Source: Terebella lapidaria (lineage: Eukaryota > Annelida > Polychaeta > Terebellida > Terebellidae). From it: a stretch of 64,000 nt of DNA. The notes beneath the pieces are model-generated. The model was not told the DNA's origin and made no database searches. It saw nothing but the letters and a program-made list of their open reading frames with translations. This document shows positions 46,432 to 57,857 of this stretch, piece after piece (position 1 is the first letter of the stretch; each line of letters starts with the position of its first letter). Both the position numbers and the translations under genes were made by a program. The stretch covers positions 1,662,181 to 1,726,180 of the forward strand of contig OX424570.1 of the NCBI GenBank assembly GCA_949152475.1. The letters are read 5' to 3'.

Positions 46432-49400
46432 GTGGTTCACGGACCCGGTCCCAGGGGCGAGGTGGGCATGTGTGTGACAGCCAGAGTAAGCGGAGAGCCA
46501 GTAACGCTGATAATCGACACCGGCAGCACTGTCACAATGCTCAACCTACAAACCTGGGAACGGATCCGGAAACCCGGAATGAAGCTGAAGCGGTCGCCGA
46601 TTCGTCTTTCAATGGTTGACGGAAGTAACATACGGACACATGGCCGGAAAGAACTTCCACTCAACATCGCAGGAGTAGCTGAGACCGTGACGTTCGAGAT
46701 TGCAGACTGTGAAGACGAAGGAATACTGGGGATGGATTTCATCCGTTCCCGAGTATCCGGCATAAACTTCGACCGGATGACCATGCAGATGGGCAGCCAG
46801 GAGGTGTTCCTCACCATGTTCGAGCAGACCAGGGAGCCGTTTCCGATCAACGCTGTAGCAGATTACCAAATTCCGCCGGAAACGGAACAGCTGATTATAG
46901 GACAAGCAGAGAGTGTCCGTGAAGCAGAAGGAGTACTAGAAATGCCGCAGGAGCCTACGGAGAAAAGACCTTGGCTGATCGGGAGAACTTTATCCCGGAT
47001 AAAGCAAGGAACAGTCCCGGTTCGAGTGATCAACGTGATGGCAGAGCCGGTAATCATCAAGAAAGGAGCGCAGTTGGCGACGATGACCACCTTAGCAGCC
47101 GGTTGCAGTGTTGTGCCGTTGGCGGAGCGGAGCCGGAAGGTGCAGATTTCCACGGAGTCGGAGGCCGGGCGGAATTGGAGCGGGTACGAGAAGCTGCGGC
47201 AGTTAGCAGAGCAGACCCAGGATGCAGTGCCGAGTCATTTCCGCGAGAGAGTAACCGACCTCCTATTTCGGAATAAGCCGACCTTCAGTAATGATGCCGG
47301 AGAACTGGGGCAGACCAACGAGGTACAACATCAGATAAACACGGGCAGTCACCGGCCGATTAAGCAGCCAACCAGACGAATTCCGCCAGACAAGAGAGAG
47401 CTGGTGAGCAGTCTGATTCAGGAGATGAAAGACAAGAACGTCATTGAAGAAAGTAGCAGTCCGTGGGCTTCACCGATTGTCCTCGTGAAGAAAAAGGATG
47501 GGACCACCCGGTTCTGCGTCGATTACCGGCGGTTAAATGCAGTCACGGAGAAAGATGCTTATCCGTTGCCGAGAATAGACGACACCATAGCAGCCTGTGC
47601 AGACGCTAAATGGTTCTCCACTCTCGACCTGACCAGTGGCTACTGGCAGGTCGGGATGGATGAAGACGCCCGGAAAAAGTCGGCCTTCTGTGTTCCTGGC
47701 GGCCTTTACCAGTTCAAAGTGATGAGTTTCGGCTTGTGCAATGCTCCGGGTACGTTCGAGCGGTTGATGGAGAAGGTGCTAGGCGGTTTGTCCTGGAAGA
47801 CCTGCCTCATATATCTGGACGACATCATAGTCTACAGCAAGACCCTGGAGGATCACATCCGTGATCTTCAGGAGGTGTTCAGCAAGCTGAGAGAGGCAGA
47901 CCTAAAAGTCAAACCGTCAAAATGCAAGTTCTTCCAGCCGGAGGTGTCTTTCCTAGGTCACATAGTCGGCAGAGACGGTATCCGCACCGACCCGGCAAAA
48001 ACGGAGGCAGTACGGAAGTGGCGGACACCCACCAACCTGACGGAGCTGCGCAGTTTTCTGGGACTTTGCTCCTATTACCGGAAGTTCGTGCCGAAGTTCT
48101 CCGAGATTGCAGCGCCGCTGAATCACTTGACGGAAAAAGGGGTGCCGTTCCGGTGGCAGACGGAGCAAGAACAGGCATTTGCAGAGCTGAAGAACCGCCT
48201 AGTATCGGCACCGATACTCGGGTACCCAAGGGAGCAAGGCCGATATATCCTGGACACGGACGCCAGTGACACCGGGCTGGGAGCAGTACTGTCACAGAAG
48301 CAGGGCAACCAGGAGCGGGTGATAACCTACTTGAGCCGCAGCCTAACCAAAGAAGAACGGAGATACTGTGTCACCCGGAAGGAGCTCCTGGCGGTTGTGT
48401 TTGCGGTACAGAAGAATAAGCAGTACTTGCTGGGACGACACTTCCTTCTTCGCACGGATCATGGCAGTCTGACCTGGCTTATGAATTTCAAGGAGCCCCA
48501 GGGGCAGGTAGCCCGGTGGATTGAGCTCCTGAGTGAGTTTCATTTCGACATCGAACATCGTCCGGGGCGAATCCATAATAATGCGGACGCCTTGTCCAGA
48601 TCCCCATGCAGCCAATGCGGAAAAATCGACTGGAAACAAGCCAAGATAGATGCCTGGAACTACGGAGAAAGAATCCGGCAGACACGAAGTGAAGAAACTC
48701 CTCAGCCCAAGCCAAAGAAGGGGGGACGCCGGAAGCGGTCAAGGAGATCGGGCGGAGAAGCAGAACTGACGGAGGAAGCAGTCCCAAGGAAGGCGGTTGC
48801 AGTAGCGGAGAAAGCAGCGTCCCGGAAGCCGGTTGCGGTTGCGGTGACAGAGGAAGCAGTCCCAAGGAAGGCGGTTGCAGTAGCGGAGAAAGCAGCGTCC
48901 CGGAAGCCGGTTGCGGTTGCGGTGACGGAGAAAGCAGCGTCCCGGAAGCCGGTTGCGGTTGCGGTGACGGAGAAAGCAGTGTCCCGGAAGCCGGTTGCGG
49001 TTGCGGTGACGGAGAAGGCAGTTCCAGGAAAAGCGGATGCGGTTGCAGAGCAGATTAGGCTGGCGGAAAATGCGGACCAGGATACTGTGATGGGGCAGAA
49101 ATATCGACCAGATGATTTGCGGAGAATGCAGCAAGCAGAACCTTGGTACTCACTGGTGACGTCGCTGATCGACGGGAGCGGTACAGCTGGCAGTGCAGAC
49201 TTTTCCAGCATGAGCAGCGAGGAGAAAGTGCTGTACGGGATGCGGAAGACCTTGCTGAAAGTCGACGGAGTAGTCTACCGGAAATGGAGAACGGCAGAAG
49301 GAACCAGCCGAATGCAGTTAATAACCCCGAAGGAGCTGAGACAGGAGATTTTCCGTCTGGCCCACCAGAGCCGGACGGGAGGACACCTCGGAAGCAGAAG

Positions 49401-50511
49401 GATGGCGGCTAGCATTCGGAGGCGGTATTTCTGGCCGGCTATGATGCGGGACATAAAGCAGTGGGTGCTGAGCTGTGACGAATGTGCGTCAAGAAGTATG
49501 CAGAACTTGAAACGATCTCCGATGCAGAAATACCGGGTTGGAGCGCCCATGGAGAGGGTGGCAATGGACGTGATGGGTCCGTTACCTAAATCCACCCGGG
49601 GGAACCGGTACATCTTAGTAATCGGCGATTACTTCACCAAGTGGGTAGAGGCTTACCCGATGCCGAATCAGGAAGCGGTGACGGTTGCGGACATATTCGT
49701 CAACCAGTTTGCAGCGCGGTACGGTATCCCGATGGAGATACACACCGACCAAGGCAGAAATTTCGAGTCCGACTTGCTGAGAAATGTTTGCAGAATCCTG
49801 GGGATTCACAAGACACGGACGACCGCTTTCCGACCTCAGTCGGACGGTTTCATCGAGCGATTCAACCGGACGCTGCAGCAGATCTTGAGCCTGTACGTAA
49901 GCGAGCGGCAGACCAACTGGGATCAGCTAGTTCCGTTGGCGATGGCAGCTTACCGGAGTACCCCGCAGGAGACAACCGGGCAGAGTCCCAACTTGCTGAT
50001 GCTGGGCAGAGAAGTCAACACTCCGGTAGAGTTACTGATTGGCAGACCGCCGGGAGAATCAACGGCAGAAGTAACAGAGTATGGCAGTCAGCTCCGGGAG
50101 CGACTAGAGGCGGTATACAAGGCGGTTTGAGCGAAATCTGGCAGAGAAATGGAACGGCAGAAGAAGCTGTACGACCGGAGGAAGGTCAACAATCAGTTCC
50201 AGCCAGGAGACCGAGTGTGGATGGCGGTCAAAACACGGAAGAAGGGCAAAGCTCCCAAGTTGCAGAGGAAGTGGAGCGGTCCAAAGCTAGTGCTGAGCAG
50301 ATTTACCGACGTGACCTACGAGATTGCAGAGAGTGAAACTCGACAGAAGGTGGTTCACTTCGATTTGCTGAAACCGTATAATGGCGTCAAGCATCCGAGA
50401 TGGATGAAGCGGAGAATGGCGGATTCCTGGAGGCAGACGGAGCCGCCGAAGCAGAGTAGTGTTCCGGAGACGGAACCGACGGTCTCTGAGTCGGATACGG
50501 ACTCGGAGTAA
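46432..50511 (+). pseudogene. pol region of LTR element B (PR-RT-RH-IN)
   Basis: Motifs in order: protease LIIDTGSTVTML; RT with FCVDYRRLNA and YLDDIIVYSK; RNase H with LDTDASDTGLGAVLSQ; an Ala/Val/Lys-rich tandem-repeat spacer; an integrase zinc module (H..H..C..C around HQSRTGGHLGSRRM and CDECA); the integrase core with MDVMGPLPKS and HTDQGRNFES; and a GPY/F-like end (KWSGPKLVLSRF). No chromodomain. Domain order and the integrase resemble 412/mdg1-like Ty3 elements. About one break is present and the region otherwise looks whole. Confidence 0.92.
48771..49044 (+). repeat. In-frame tandem repeats between RNase H and integrase
   Basis: Two 78-bp units followed by three 42-bp units encode variations on VTEKAxSRKPVAVA / EEAVPRKAVAVAEKA. 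The period is always a multiple of three. Such a repetitive spacer is not part of the usual Ty3 pol. Confidence 0.85.
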
Positions 50512-51260
50512 AGCCGCAGAGGACGCAGAAATATTAGAAGACGGAGTGAGCTGTAGAGCAGGAGAAGGAGATAGCTGAGACCCTGGTAAAACGTTGAGTT
50601 CCGGCAGAGAGCGACCGCAAGAAGTCGAAGCAGCGAGCAAGTGCTGGTTCCGGAAACAGGGCGGAGAAAGGAAGCAGAGCGGAAAGCGGTGCAGAGACCG
50701 GATAGAGACATCCTTGAGGTTCTGACTGGTTTGAGCGCATAGTCAACCAGTCCAGGGTAGCGGCCAGGGGTCCAGAAGAACCTGGGTTAGCGGTCTAGTA
50801 TCTCCAGAGAAGCAGCTACACGTCTTCCGTATTCAGAGAATTAAGACGGAAAAGTTATCCGGCTGTAGACATCCAACCGGAGTTTCCACTTAGCAGAGAC
50901 AGCAAACCGGCTGCAGATCGACAGAAGCGGTGAAACATCATTCCAGATAGGAAGGGCCCTCCTTCTGGACAAGAATGTATGCAGTTTCCAGTGTCGACAA
51001 GCAGTAATACCAGTGAGCAGATATGCAGTTGACGAAGCAGTACAGATGGCGGAAACGCCCAACTTGCAGTCTAGATGTTCGTCTGAGAGGCAGATTCAAC
51101 TGGCTGAGACTCTTTTCAAGCCTCCTGATGGCAGAGATACTTCAAAATTGCAGATACTTCGCTCGGAGAAGCAGTTAAAAGGGAGCCGGAAAAACCCGGA
51201 GAAGCCGGTTGAGCCGGAGACGGACACCTCTCAGTTAACGGTTGAGTTTTTGCATAATTG

Positions 51261-51330
51261 TGACGTCACTCCTGAGGCAGCCAATCAGCGTGGAGCTTTT
51301 CAAATCACGTGAGCAGAAAGGGTATAAAAG
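51261..51330 (+). promoter_or_regulatory. Internal promoter cassette of element B
   Basis: TGACGTCA (51,261), CCAAT (51,281), TCACGTGA (51,305) and TATAAAAG (51,323-51,330) occur within 70 bp in a normal RNA polymerase II promoter order, matching the word set of the LTR promoter. Confidence 0.6.
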
Positions 51331-52001
51331 GGCCTTGAAATTGGGCTCTGACAGCAGTTGGAGAGCAGACCTCGAGCTGTGCACATCGCAGACAAAGTTT
51401 GGCGGAATCGAATCAAGTCCAGCATTTTCCGGCAGCGACAGATTTTGCAGTGAAAAACGACTAAGTATTTCCCGGAAGACCACCAGTCCGGAGAAGCGGT
51501 GCAGAAGCGGTGCAGTAAAAGCGGTGCAGTAGATCGACAATTTCAGTTTCCCGGCCTTCCGGAATGGCCTATTCGGCGTTCCTAGGAAGACAAGGTGGCG
51601 GAAGCGGAGGCGGTGTGGCAGTAGACGGAGGCGGTTGGCAGTGTAGCAGTCGACGGAGGCGGATGGCGGTGTGGCAGTAGACGGAGGCGATTGGCAGTGT
51701 AGCGGTCGACGGAGGCGGATGGCAGTGTGGCGGAAGCGGAGGCAGTGTAGCGGTCGACGGAGGTGGAGCAGAAAGCAGATCCAGCGGCCGAGCCGATAGC
51801 AGAGCAGATAGCCGAGCCGATAGCAGAGCAGATAGCAGAGCAGATAGCAGAGCAGATAGCAGAGCAGATAGCAGAGCAGATAGCCGAGCGGACAGCAGAC
51901 CCATTGGCAGATCAGGAGGCAGACCGGAGACCAAAACGGAAGGCGGAACCCGGAGCAGAGCTGGCAGTGAGACGGAGACCCGAGGATCCACGGAGAGAAC
52001 T

Positions 52002-52688
52002 TTGCCGGCAACCATTCAAGCAGTAGCCGGAAGCAGAACCAGTTCAGCGGCTAGGGATGACGGCATGGAGTCTTCCGCGTCTGAACGAAGCCATGCGGAC
52101 GTGCAGAGAGCCCGGAGGAGTATCCTGGTAGATCAAGCCAGAGCTACACCCGGAATCCTGTCTCCGGTGGAAACCCGACCTCGACAGTCTTCCAGTGAGC
52201 GGTCCGGAAGGAGCCAAGTCCGAGCGCCAACCCAGAGTCCACCCTACACATTCTACCCGTTTGGCGGTCCTTCAACTCAACCGTGTCCGTCACATTGTTT
52301 CCCGGTGAATATTGGGGGACGGAGCGCTTCCGTCTTTGCGCCCGCAGTCCCAGAGCACGCCAGATACTATGCAGTACGTTGGGGACCGGAGCAGTGGGGG
52401 CCAGCCGAGATGAGAGACTCCGGCGTCTACGTAGAGATCATGGAGCAGAGAGAGTCACCGTTTGGTCTCGTCCCGACCCGTCAGATCGTCCGGATTCCAG
52501 ATTGGTCCATCCGAGACGAACGCCTCAGGAATGGGTTCTACGTCCCGCCCCAGTGGAGCCTCCATGATCCGGATCTTCTCCCGGTTGATGCCAGAGGGAC
52601 AAGCTTCGGACGACCATTGGTACCACAGACCTTTCCACCGCGTCCGCCGTCGGGGAGCAGTTCGCGCCGTGATACTGGTGGGCAGTAG
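52002..52688 (+). CDS. Accessory ORF of LTR element B, unknown
   Basis: 228 codons. A Ser/Arg-rich N-terminal third, then PPYTFYPFGGPSTQPCPSHC, a more ordered stretch with many aromatic residues (HARYYAVRWGPEQWG, IVRIPDWSIRDERLRNGFYV) and a Pro/Ser-rich end. No known domain is recognised and it is not a zinc finger. It is preceded by the AEQI-encoding repeat frame (51,763-52,026), which overlaps its start. It could be translated from the internal promoter transcript. No homologous stretch is visible in element C, whose module differs here. Confidence 0.6.
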   Translation: MPATIQAVAGSRTSSAARDDGMESSASERSHADVQRARRSILVDQARATPGILSPVETRPRQSSSERSGRSQVRAPTQSPPYTFYPFGGPSTQPCPSHCFPVNIGGRSASVFAPAVPEHARYYAVRWGPEQWGPAEMRDSGVYVEIMEQRESPFGLVPTRQIVRIPDWSIRDERLRNGFYVPPQWSLHDPDLLPVDARGTSFGRPLVPQTFPPRPPSGSSSRRDTGGQ

Positions 52689-52963
52689 TCGTCGCAAGTC
52701 GTCGCAAGTCGTCGCAAGTCAAGTCGGCGCAAGGAGAAGAAAGAAGAACCGTTTCCCGGATTCTAGTATAATTAAGAGTTAAAAAGTGGGAAACGGAACA
52801 AGCAAGATATCCGGGTACAGTGACGGTAAACTAGTTAAGAGATACCAGTACCCGGATCACGGAGACAAGTTTTGTTTGATTTTACGGACAGTTTAACGGT
52901 TGACAATTTGTATATATGTGATATTGTTCTGTTCGGGACGAACAGAGTCTAAGGAAGGGGGAG

Positions 52964-54351
52964 TGTAACGGTTTTGGGGCGTACCCAAAGGTTTCCCCTA
53001 GGTAATTATGTTAGTGTTTTGTGATATTATGGTTAAATAACCGTTTATTAGGGTGTATATGTGTTTAAAGGTTCATACGGTTCCGTATTGTTAATGTTTT
53101 AAAGGTTTTCCGTCTCGCAACTTAGTAATTTATGATGTCGGTAAAGCCGGAGACGGATCCGGAGACGGAGACGGAACCGGACACGGAGCCGGAACAATGG
53201 AGTACAAAAACGTAATGACGTTATTTCCGGAAGGTCATGTGATCAGCCTCATTTTCGGTTTAAAAGGTGACGTGTCAGCCACTGATTGGTTCTAGAGTGT
53301 TTTTAGAAATCCGGAAAATATCAGTGTTTTGGCGGACTATGACGTCACAATAGGTTGGTCACGTGACGTGGGTCTCAGGTCTATAAAAGCCCCCGCTTCA
53401 CAGCGGACGGCGGAGTTGGTGTCCTGACGTCGACCTGTGCAGACCCCTTCTCCCATAGCAGAGTACTCCCTTGTTCCGGATAGAGTCATCCAGATGATAG
53501 CAGTTAAGTCTTCCGACTGTGAACTTGGAAAATAAACATGAAAACTTCAACCGAGTTGTTTTTCCGTGTTCGTTAGGGAACTGGAAGTTATAATAAAGTT
53601 AGTTTCCCGGAAAAGACAGTTATACGGAGTAAAGGGAGATAAGACTACAGTCGGTTAAGACCAAGTTGTAACGACGTCTTAGGGTGATCTAAGAACCCAG
53701 ATCACCGAGGAAGGAGTCGGAGACGGAGACGGAGGTGGAAATCAACGGAGCAACTACGGAGGCGGTATCGGACGGAGCAGTTGCAGAGACGGGAACGACG
53801 AAGCAGTTGCAGAGGCGGTACCGGACGACGGAGTTGCAGAGGCAGTACCTGACGGAGCGGTTGCGGTAACCGGAAGTAGGAACACTTCCGAGATACTCCA
53901 TTTCAGGTGCAGTCGCAGGTTGCGGTGAGGCGGAGCCAACCGGAGCAGATTGCAGTGCGGCGGAACCTGGCAGAGCGGTTGCAGTATTCGGAAACGGCAA
54001 CGTTCCCGGATTCTTTATTCCAGGCGCAGTCGCAGTTTGCAGTAAGACGGAAAACGACGGAGCTGTTGCAGTAAAGCGGTTTCCCGACGGAGCAGTTGCA
54101 GTACCCGGAGACGGAAACGCCTCCGGATCCTTACTTTACAGGTGCAGTTGCAGATTAGCAGTCGGGCAACGGTTAAGAGGTCCATTCCAGACCACGCTAC
54201 CAACCTTAGAGACTTCTAGCCGGAGTTCAACCGTACAACAGTAGCAGTTTCCCGGAGTTTTACCGTTTCAGCTCCGGTTAAACAACAACTCACCCACCTC
54301 CCTAGAAAATCGGTTCATCAAGACGTCACAGAAGGGTTCAAACCCGTTACA
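52964..54351 (+). repeat. 3' LTR of element B
   Basis: 1,388 bp, the same sequence as the 5' LTR except for one extra C as far as I can read. It is preceded by the polypurine tract and followed by ATAT, the target repeat. Confidence 0.95.
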
Positions 54352-54465
54352 ATATCATGCATATTTAAAAACTCCATTCACAGTAAGTTAGCAGTATAGA
54401 ATTGACGACAAATGACGTCATAATTGCGTACTTAGTCCGGCAAGTGTGTGGCCTATGGCCTCTCG

Positions 54466-55468
54466 TTTGTTACGCACTCCCACTTGCCAAAGTCATCGAC
54501 AACCATCCTGTATGTAGACATGGATAAGCCGACGACACACAGATATACGTCAGATTCAACCTTGGAGACTCACAATCTCTTCATCGAGCCATCATGGTAC
54601 TGGAAGCCTGCGTCAGTGACGTTCCATCTGGATGGCTCGAAACAAGCTCCAACTGAACGACGGAAAAACTGAGCTTCTGATTGAGGCATCCAAGCACGCA
54701 ATGTCTAGCGTGCTATCGTGTGACCCTGTGGTTAGAGTAGGTAGCTCAACTATCAGGCCATCAAACAGTGTGAGGAACTTAGGTGGGATCTTCGACAGGC
54801 AGATTGACATGGCAGCACAGGTGAATCAAGTCACATCTTCGATGTGCTATCACATCAGACAAATAAGCAATATCCGTCATCTCATTGACATGGACTCTTG
54901 TCTGAAACTAATCAATGCTCTGGTTTTGTCTCGACTTGATATGAATAACGGACTGCTTGCAGGAATCCCAGAGAGGCTGCTGTCAGGACTCTAGTTGGCT
55001 CAGAATGCTGCTGCCAGAGTAGTGTCTGGGACACTCAAGTATGATCATATTTCGCCTGTTTTGCACACTCTACATTGGTTCCCGGTGAAGAAGCGGATCT
55101 GTTTCAAGATCATCCTGATGGTCTTTAAGATTGCTCAAGAACTGAACTGTCCTGCTTATCTCAAGTCCCTACTTATCTGGTATATGCCTGCACGCCAGCT
55201 TCGGTCTTCAGTACGGACTGCAATTTTCTCCGTCCCACGCACGCGGAAACAGGTCGGCGAGAGGGCGTTTAGTGTTGTTGCCGCTCGCCTATGGAACCAG
55301 ATCAGTGATGAACTCCGCCAGTGTCAGTCGATCGAGTCGTTCAAGATAGACTTGAAAACATACCTGTTCACTTTGTGAAACTGACTATAAAATTGTGGTC
55401 AGGAACACTGTGCACATAGAAATGCATTTTAATTTGCGCGTTACAAATCAATGACATTATTATTACAA
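54466..55468 (+). pseudogene. LINE (CR1/L2-like) 3' half
   Basis: It resumes a reverse transcriptase at ...CYALPLAKVIDNHPV, then ADDTQIYVRFNLGDSQS (active-site region), and later MARNKLQLNDGKTELLIEAS, LAQNAAARVVSGTLKYDHIS, LHWFPVKKRICFKIILMVFK and AFSVVAARLWNQISDELRQC, the typical C-terminal domain of CR1/L2/Rex-type elements. It is broken by a stop just before ADD, a frame change near 54,640 and a stop at about 54,992-54,994. The final stop is at 55,376-55,378, and the 3' end GCGCGTTACAAATCAATGAC then ATTATTATTA is the usual microsatellite-type tail. The left half is missing here. Confidence 0.88.
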
Positions 55469-55527
55469 CGAGCTTGTCACCGTAAAGTGCCGTGTTGACG
55501 CCGGCATGGTCCGGGATACTGATGCCT

Positions 55528-55935
55528 AGGTCACATTTGCACCGGTCGCCGGCCGATGCGAATACATCGGTTATTCTCACCGATGTTCCGGCCGACGGTA
55601 ACTTTTTTCAGGTATCTTTCACATATCTCTCAAGTGGTCATGAAAGCACCGGGCATTGGCAGATCACCGGTGGACACGTATCCGGATACCGTACACTGAC
55701 CGGCCGGCATAAGTAGGAATGTGGGGAGAATGTATACCTTGATGCCTACGGGGGACCAACCAATCACCTAGCAGGCATCGGCCGGTGACCGTCTGACGTC
55801 CGGACGGTTCTTCCCTGGCGGGCGAAACATCGGCCGATTGCCGGACGGGTGCCGGACAGTCTGTCTCCGATATATAAAGGCAGTCGGTGGTTGCCCGCCA
55901 GATACACATTAGATGGCGCGTAAAGTGTCCACGCA
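55528..55935. other. GC-rich segment with TATA, possible transposon end
   Basis: Dense CCGGCCGATG / CATCGGCCGG words in both orientations, then GATATATAAAGGCAGTCGG (about 55,868-55,886) and a short ATG frame (MARKVSTQNYRFIRTFS). The layout resembles the 34,881-36,143 element (GC-rich palindromic words, TATA, short 5' ORF), but paired terminal repeats were not identified. Confidence 0.3.
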
Positions 55936-55949
55936 AAATTACAGATTTA

Positions 55950-56344
55950 TTCGAACTTTCTCATAGATTGGAAATGCTCGAATTACCACCAGGGTAATTG
56001 ACTATGGAAAAATAGAAATCATCACGCTTGTCATACAATCTGATTGATAGGTTAGAATCATCAGATAGTTGCAAAAAATAGCAGAGTCTGTAGTATTCTT
56101 AATTTCAAGTTCATTGGGATATATGACATCCAAATAGTCACCAAACATGGTATTATTTAGCGACAATACATCGTCTATATATCGAAAAGTGAAATTAAAA
56201 TTACATGTTTGTTTCTTAGAACCTCCTCATTGTAAATGTTGGATGAAATCTGATTCATATGAGTATAAAAACAGGTCTGCCAATAATGGTGCACAGTTTG
56301 TACCCATGGGAATACCAATAGTTTGTTGAAATATTAGACCATCA
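55950..56344 (-). pseudogene. Penelope-like reverse-transcriptase fossil
   Basis: The minus strand encodes QTIGIPMGTNCAPLLADLFL then YSYESDFIQHL, and FRYIDDVLSLNNTMFGDYLD then VIYPNELEIKNTT. These are the characteristic IPMGTNCAP and YIDD blocks of a Penelope-type RT family common in aquatic animals. It is a short fragment, broken in at least two places and old. LTR element C inserted just to its right. Confidence 0.7.
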
Positions 56345-56434
56345 ATTTCCAAAAATATGATCAATCAAGTTAACCAGTATATTTATATGGGGCATCAGAG
56401 TCGCCTTAAGCGGTATTATATTGAACTACAATAT

Positions 56435-57823
56435 TGTAACGGTTTTGGGGCGTACCCAAAAGTTTCCCCTAGGTAATTCTGTTAGTGTTTTGTGATATTA
56501 TGGTTAAATAACCGTTTATTAAAATGTATATGTGTTTAAAGGTTCATACGGTTCCGTATTGTTAATGTTTAAAAGGTTTTCCGTCTCGGAACTTGGTATA
56601 TTTATGATGTTGGTAAAGCCGGAGACGGAGACGGAGACGGAGACGGAACAGGACACGGAGCCGGAACCATGGAGTACAAAAACGTAATGACGTTATTTCC
56701 GGAAGGTCACGTGATCAGCCTCGTTTTCGGTTTAAAAGGTGACGTGTCAGCCACTGATTGGTTCTAGAGTGTTTTTAGAAATCCGGAAAATATCAGTGTT
56801 TTGGCGGACTATGACGTCACAATAGGTTGGTCACGTGACGTGGGTCTCAGGTCTATAAAAGCCCCCGCTTCACAGCGGACGGCGGAGTTGGTGTCCTGAC
56901 GTCGACCTGTGCAGACCCCTTCTCCCATAGCAGAGTACTCCCTTGTTCCGGATAGAGTCATCCAGATGATAGCAGTTAAGTCTTCCGACTGTGAACTTGG
57001 AAAATAAACATGAAAACTTCAACCGAGTTGTTTTTCCGTGTTCGTTAGGGAACTGGAATTTATGCTAAAGTTAGTTCACCGGAAAAGAAAGTAATACGGA
57101 GTAAAGGGAGAAAAGACCACAGTCGGTTAAGACCAAGTTGTAACGACGTCTTAGGGTGATCTAAGAACCCAGATCGCCGAGGGAGGAGACGGAGACGGAG
57201 ACGGAGGTGGAATTCAACGGAGCAACTACGGAGGCGGTATCGGACGGAGCAGTTGCAGAGACGGGAACGACGAAGCAGTTGCAGCGGCGGTACCGGACGA
57301 CGGAGTTGCAGAGGCAGTACCTGACGGAGCAGTTGCGGTAACCGGAAGTGGGAACACTTCCGAGATACTCCATTTCAGGTGCAGTCGTAGGTTGCCGTGA
57401 GGCGGAGCCAACCGGAGCAGATTGCAGTGCGGCGGAACCTGGCAGAGCGGTTGCAGTATTCGGAAACGGCAACGTTCCCGGATTCTTTATTCCAGGCGCA
57501 GTCGCAGTTTGCAGTAAGACGGAAAACGACGGAGCTGTTGCAGTAAAGCGGTATCCCGACGGAGCAGTTGCAGTACCCGGAGACGGAAACGCCTCCGGAT
57601 CCTTACTTTACAGGTGCAGTTGCAGATTAGCAGTCGGACAACAGTTAAGAGGTCCATTCCAGACCACGCTACCAACCTTAGAGACTTCTAGCCGGAGTTC
57701 AACCGTACGGCAGTAGCAGTTTCCCGGAGTTTTACCGTTTCAGCTCCGGTTAAACAACAACTCACCCACCTCCCTAGAAAACCGGTTTATCAAGACGTCA
57801 CAGAAGGGTGCAAACCCGTTACA
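56435..57823 (+). repeat. 5' LTR of element C
   Basis: 1,389 bp, TGTAACGG...CGTTACA, with the same cassette of CCAAT-reverse, TGACGTCA, TCACGTGA and TATAAAAG and the AATAAA signal as in element B. The primer site (TGGTGGCAGCGGTGGGAT) follows. Confidence 0.93.
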
Positions 57824-57857
57824 ACTTTTTGGTGGCAGCGGTGGGATCATCTGCAGT

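Larger units (their letters stand above)
50512..52950 (+). other. Accessory region of LTR element B
   Basis: 2.4 kb between pol and the polypurine tract, about as long as an envelope gene, but no signal peptide or fusion-protein features are seen. It holds an internal promoter cassette (51,261-51,330), GGCGGNTGGCAGTGT-type minisatellite words (51,600-51,760), an AEQI-encoding 12-bp repeat (51,763-51,890) and the ORF at 52,002-52,688. The first 800 bp are shared with element C at about 90% or more. Confidence 0.8.
43662..54351 (+). mobile_element. Ty3/gypsy-type LTR retrotransposon B, nearly whole
   Basis: 10.7 kb. Two LTRs (1,387 and 1,388 bp) that I see differing by one base in length, a 4-bp target repeat ATAT, a tRNA-Leu primer site, gag, pol (protease-RT-RNase H-integrase order, the Ty3 arrangement), a 2.4-kb accessory region and a polypurine tract (AAGGAAGGGGGAG, 52,951-52,963). 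It looks close to whole, with about one break in pol. The near-identity of the LTRs makes it very young. The element is GC- and CpG-rich in an AT-rich setting and is inserted into repeat A. gag and pol lie in different frames, as in many Ty3 elements. Confidence 0.95.
42454..54465 (+). mobile_element. Repeat A, copy 2, split by LTR element B
   Basis: The left part 42,454-43,661 and right part 54,356-54,465 together reproduce copy 1 (21,639-23,042) in order, including the inverted ends and the final TGGCCTCTCG. The junction lies in ...CACGATA|ATAT|CATGCATATTT, and ATAT is duplicated on both sides of the LTR element. Copy 2 lacks the tandem head duplication of copy 1. Confidence 0.85.

Noticed and set aside
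50512-52950. Envelope gene in LTR element B
   Set aside because: No signal peptide, transmembrane anchor or fusion-peptide pattern in any frame; the only long ORF is Pro/Ser-rich and soluble-looking.
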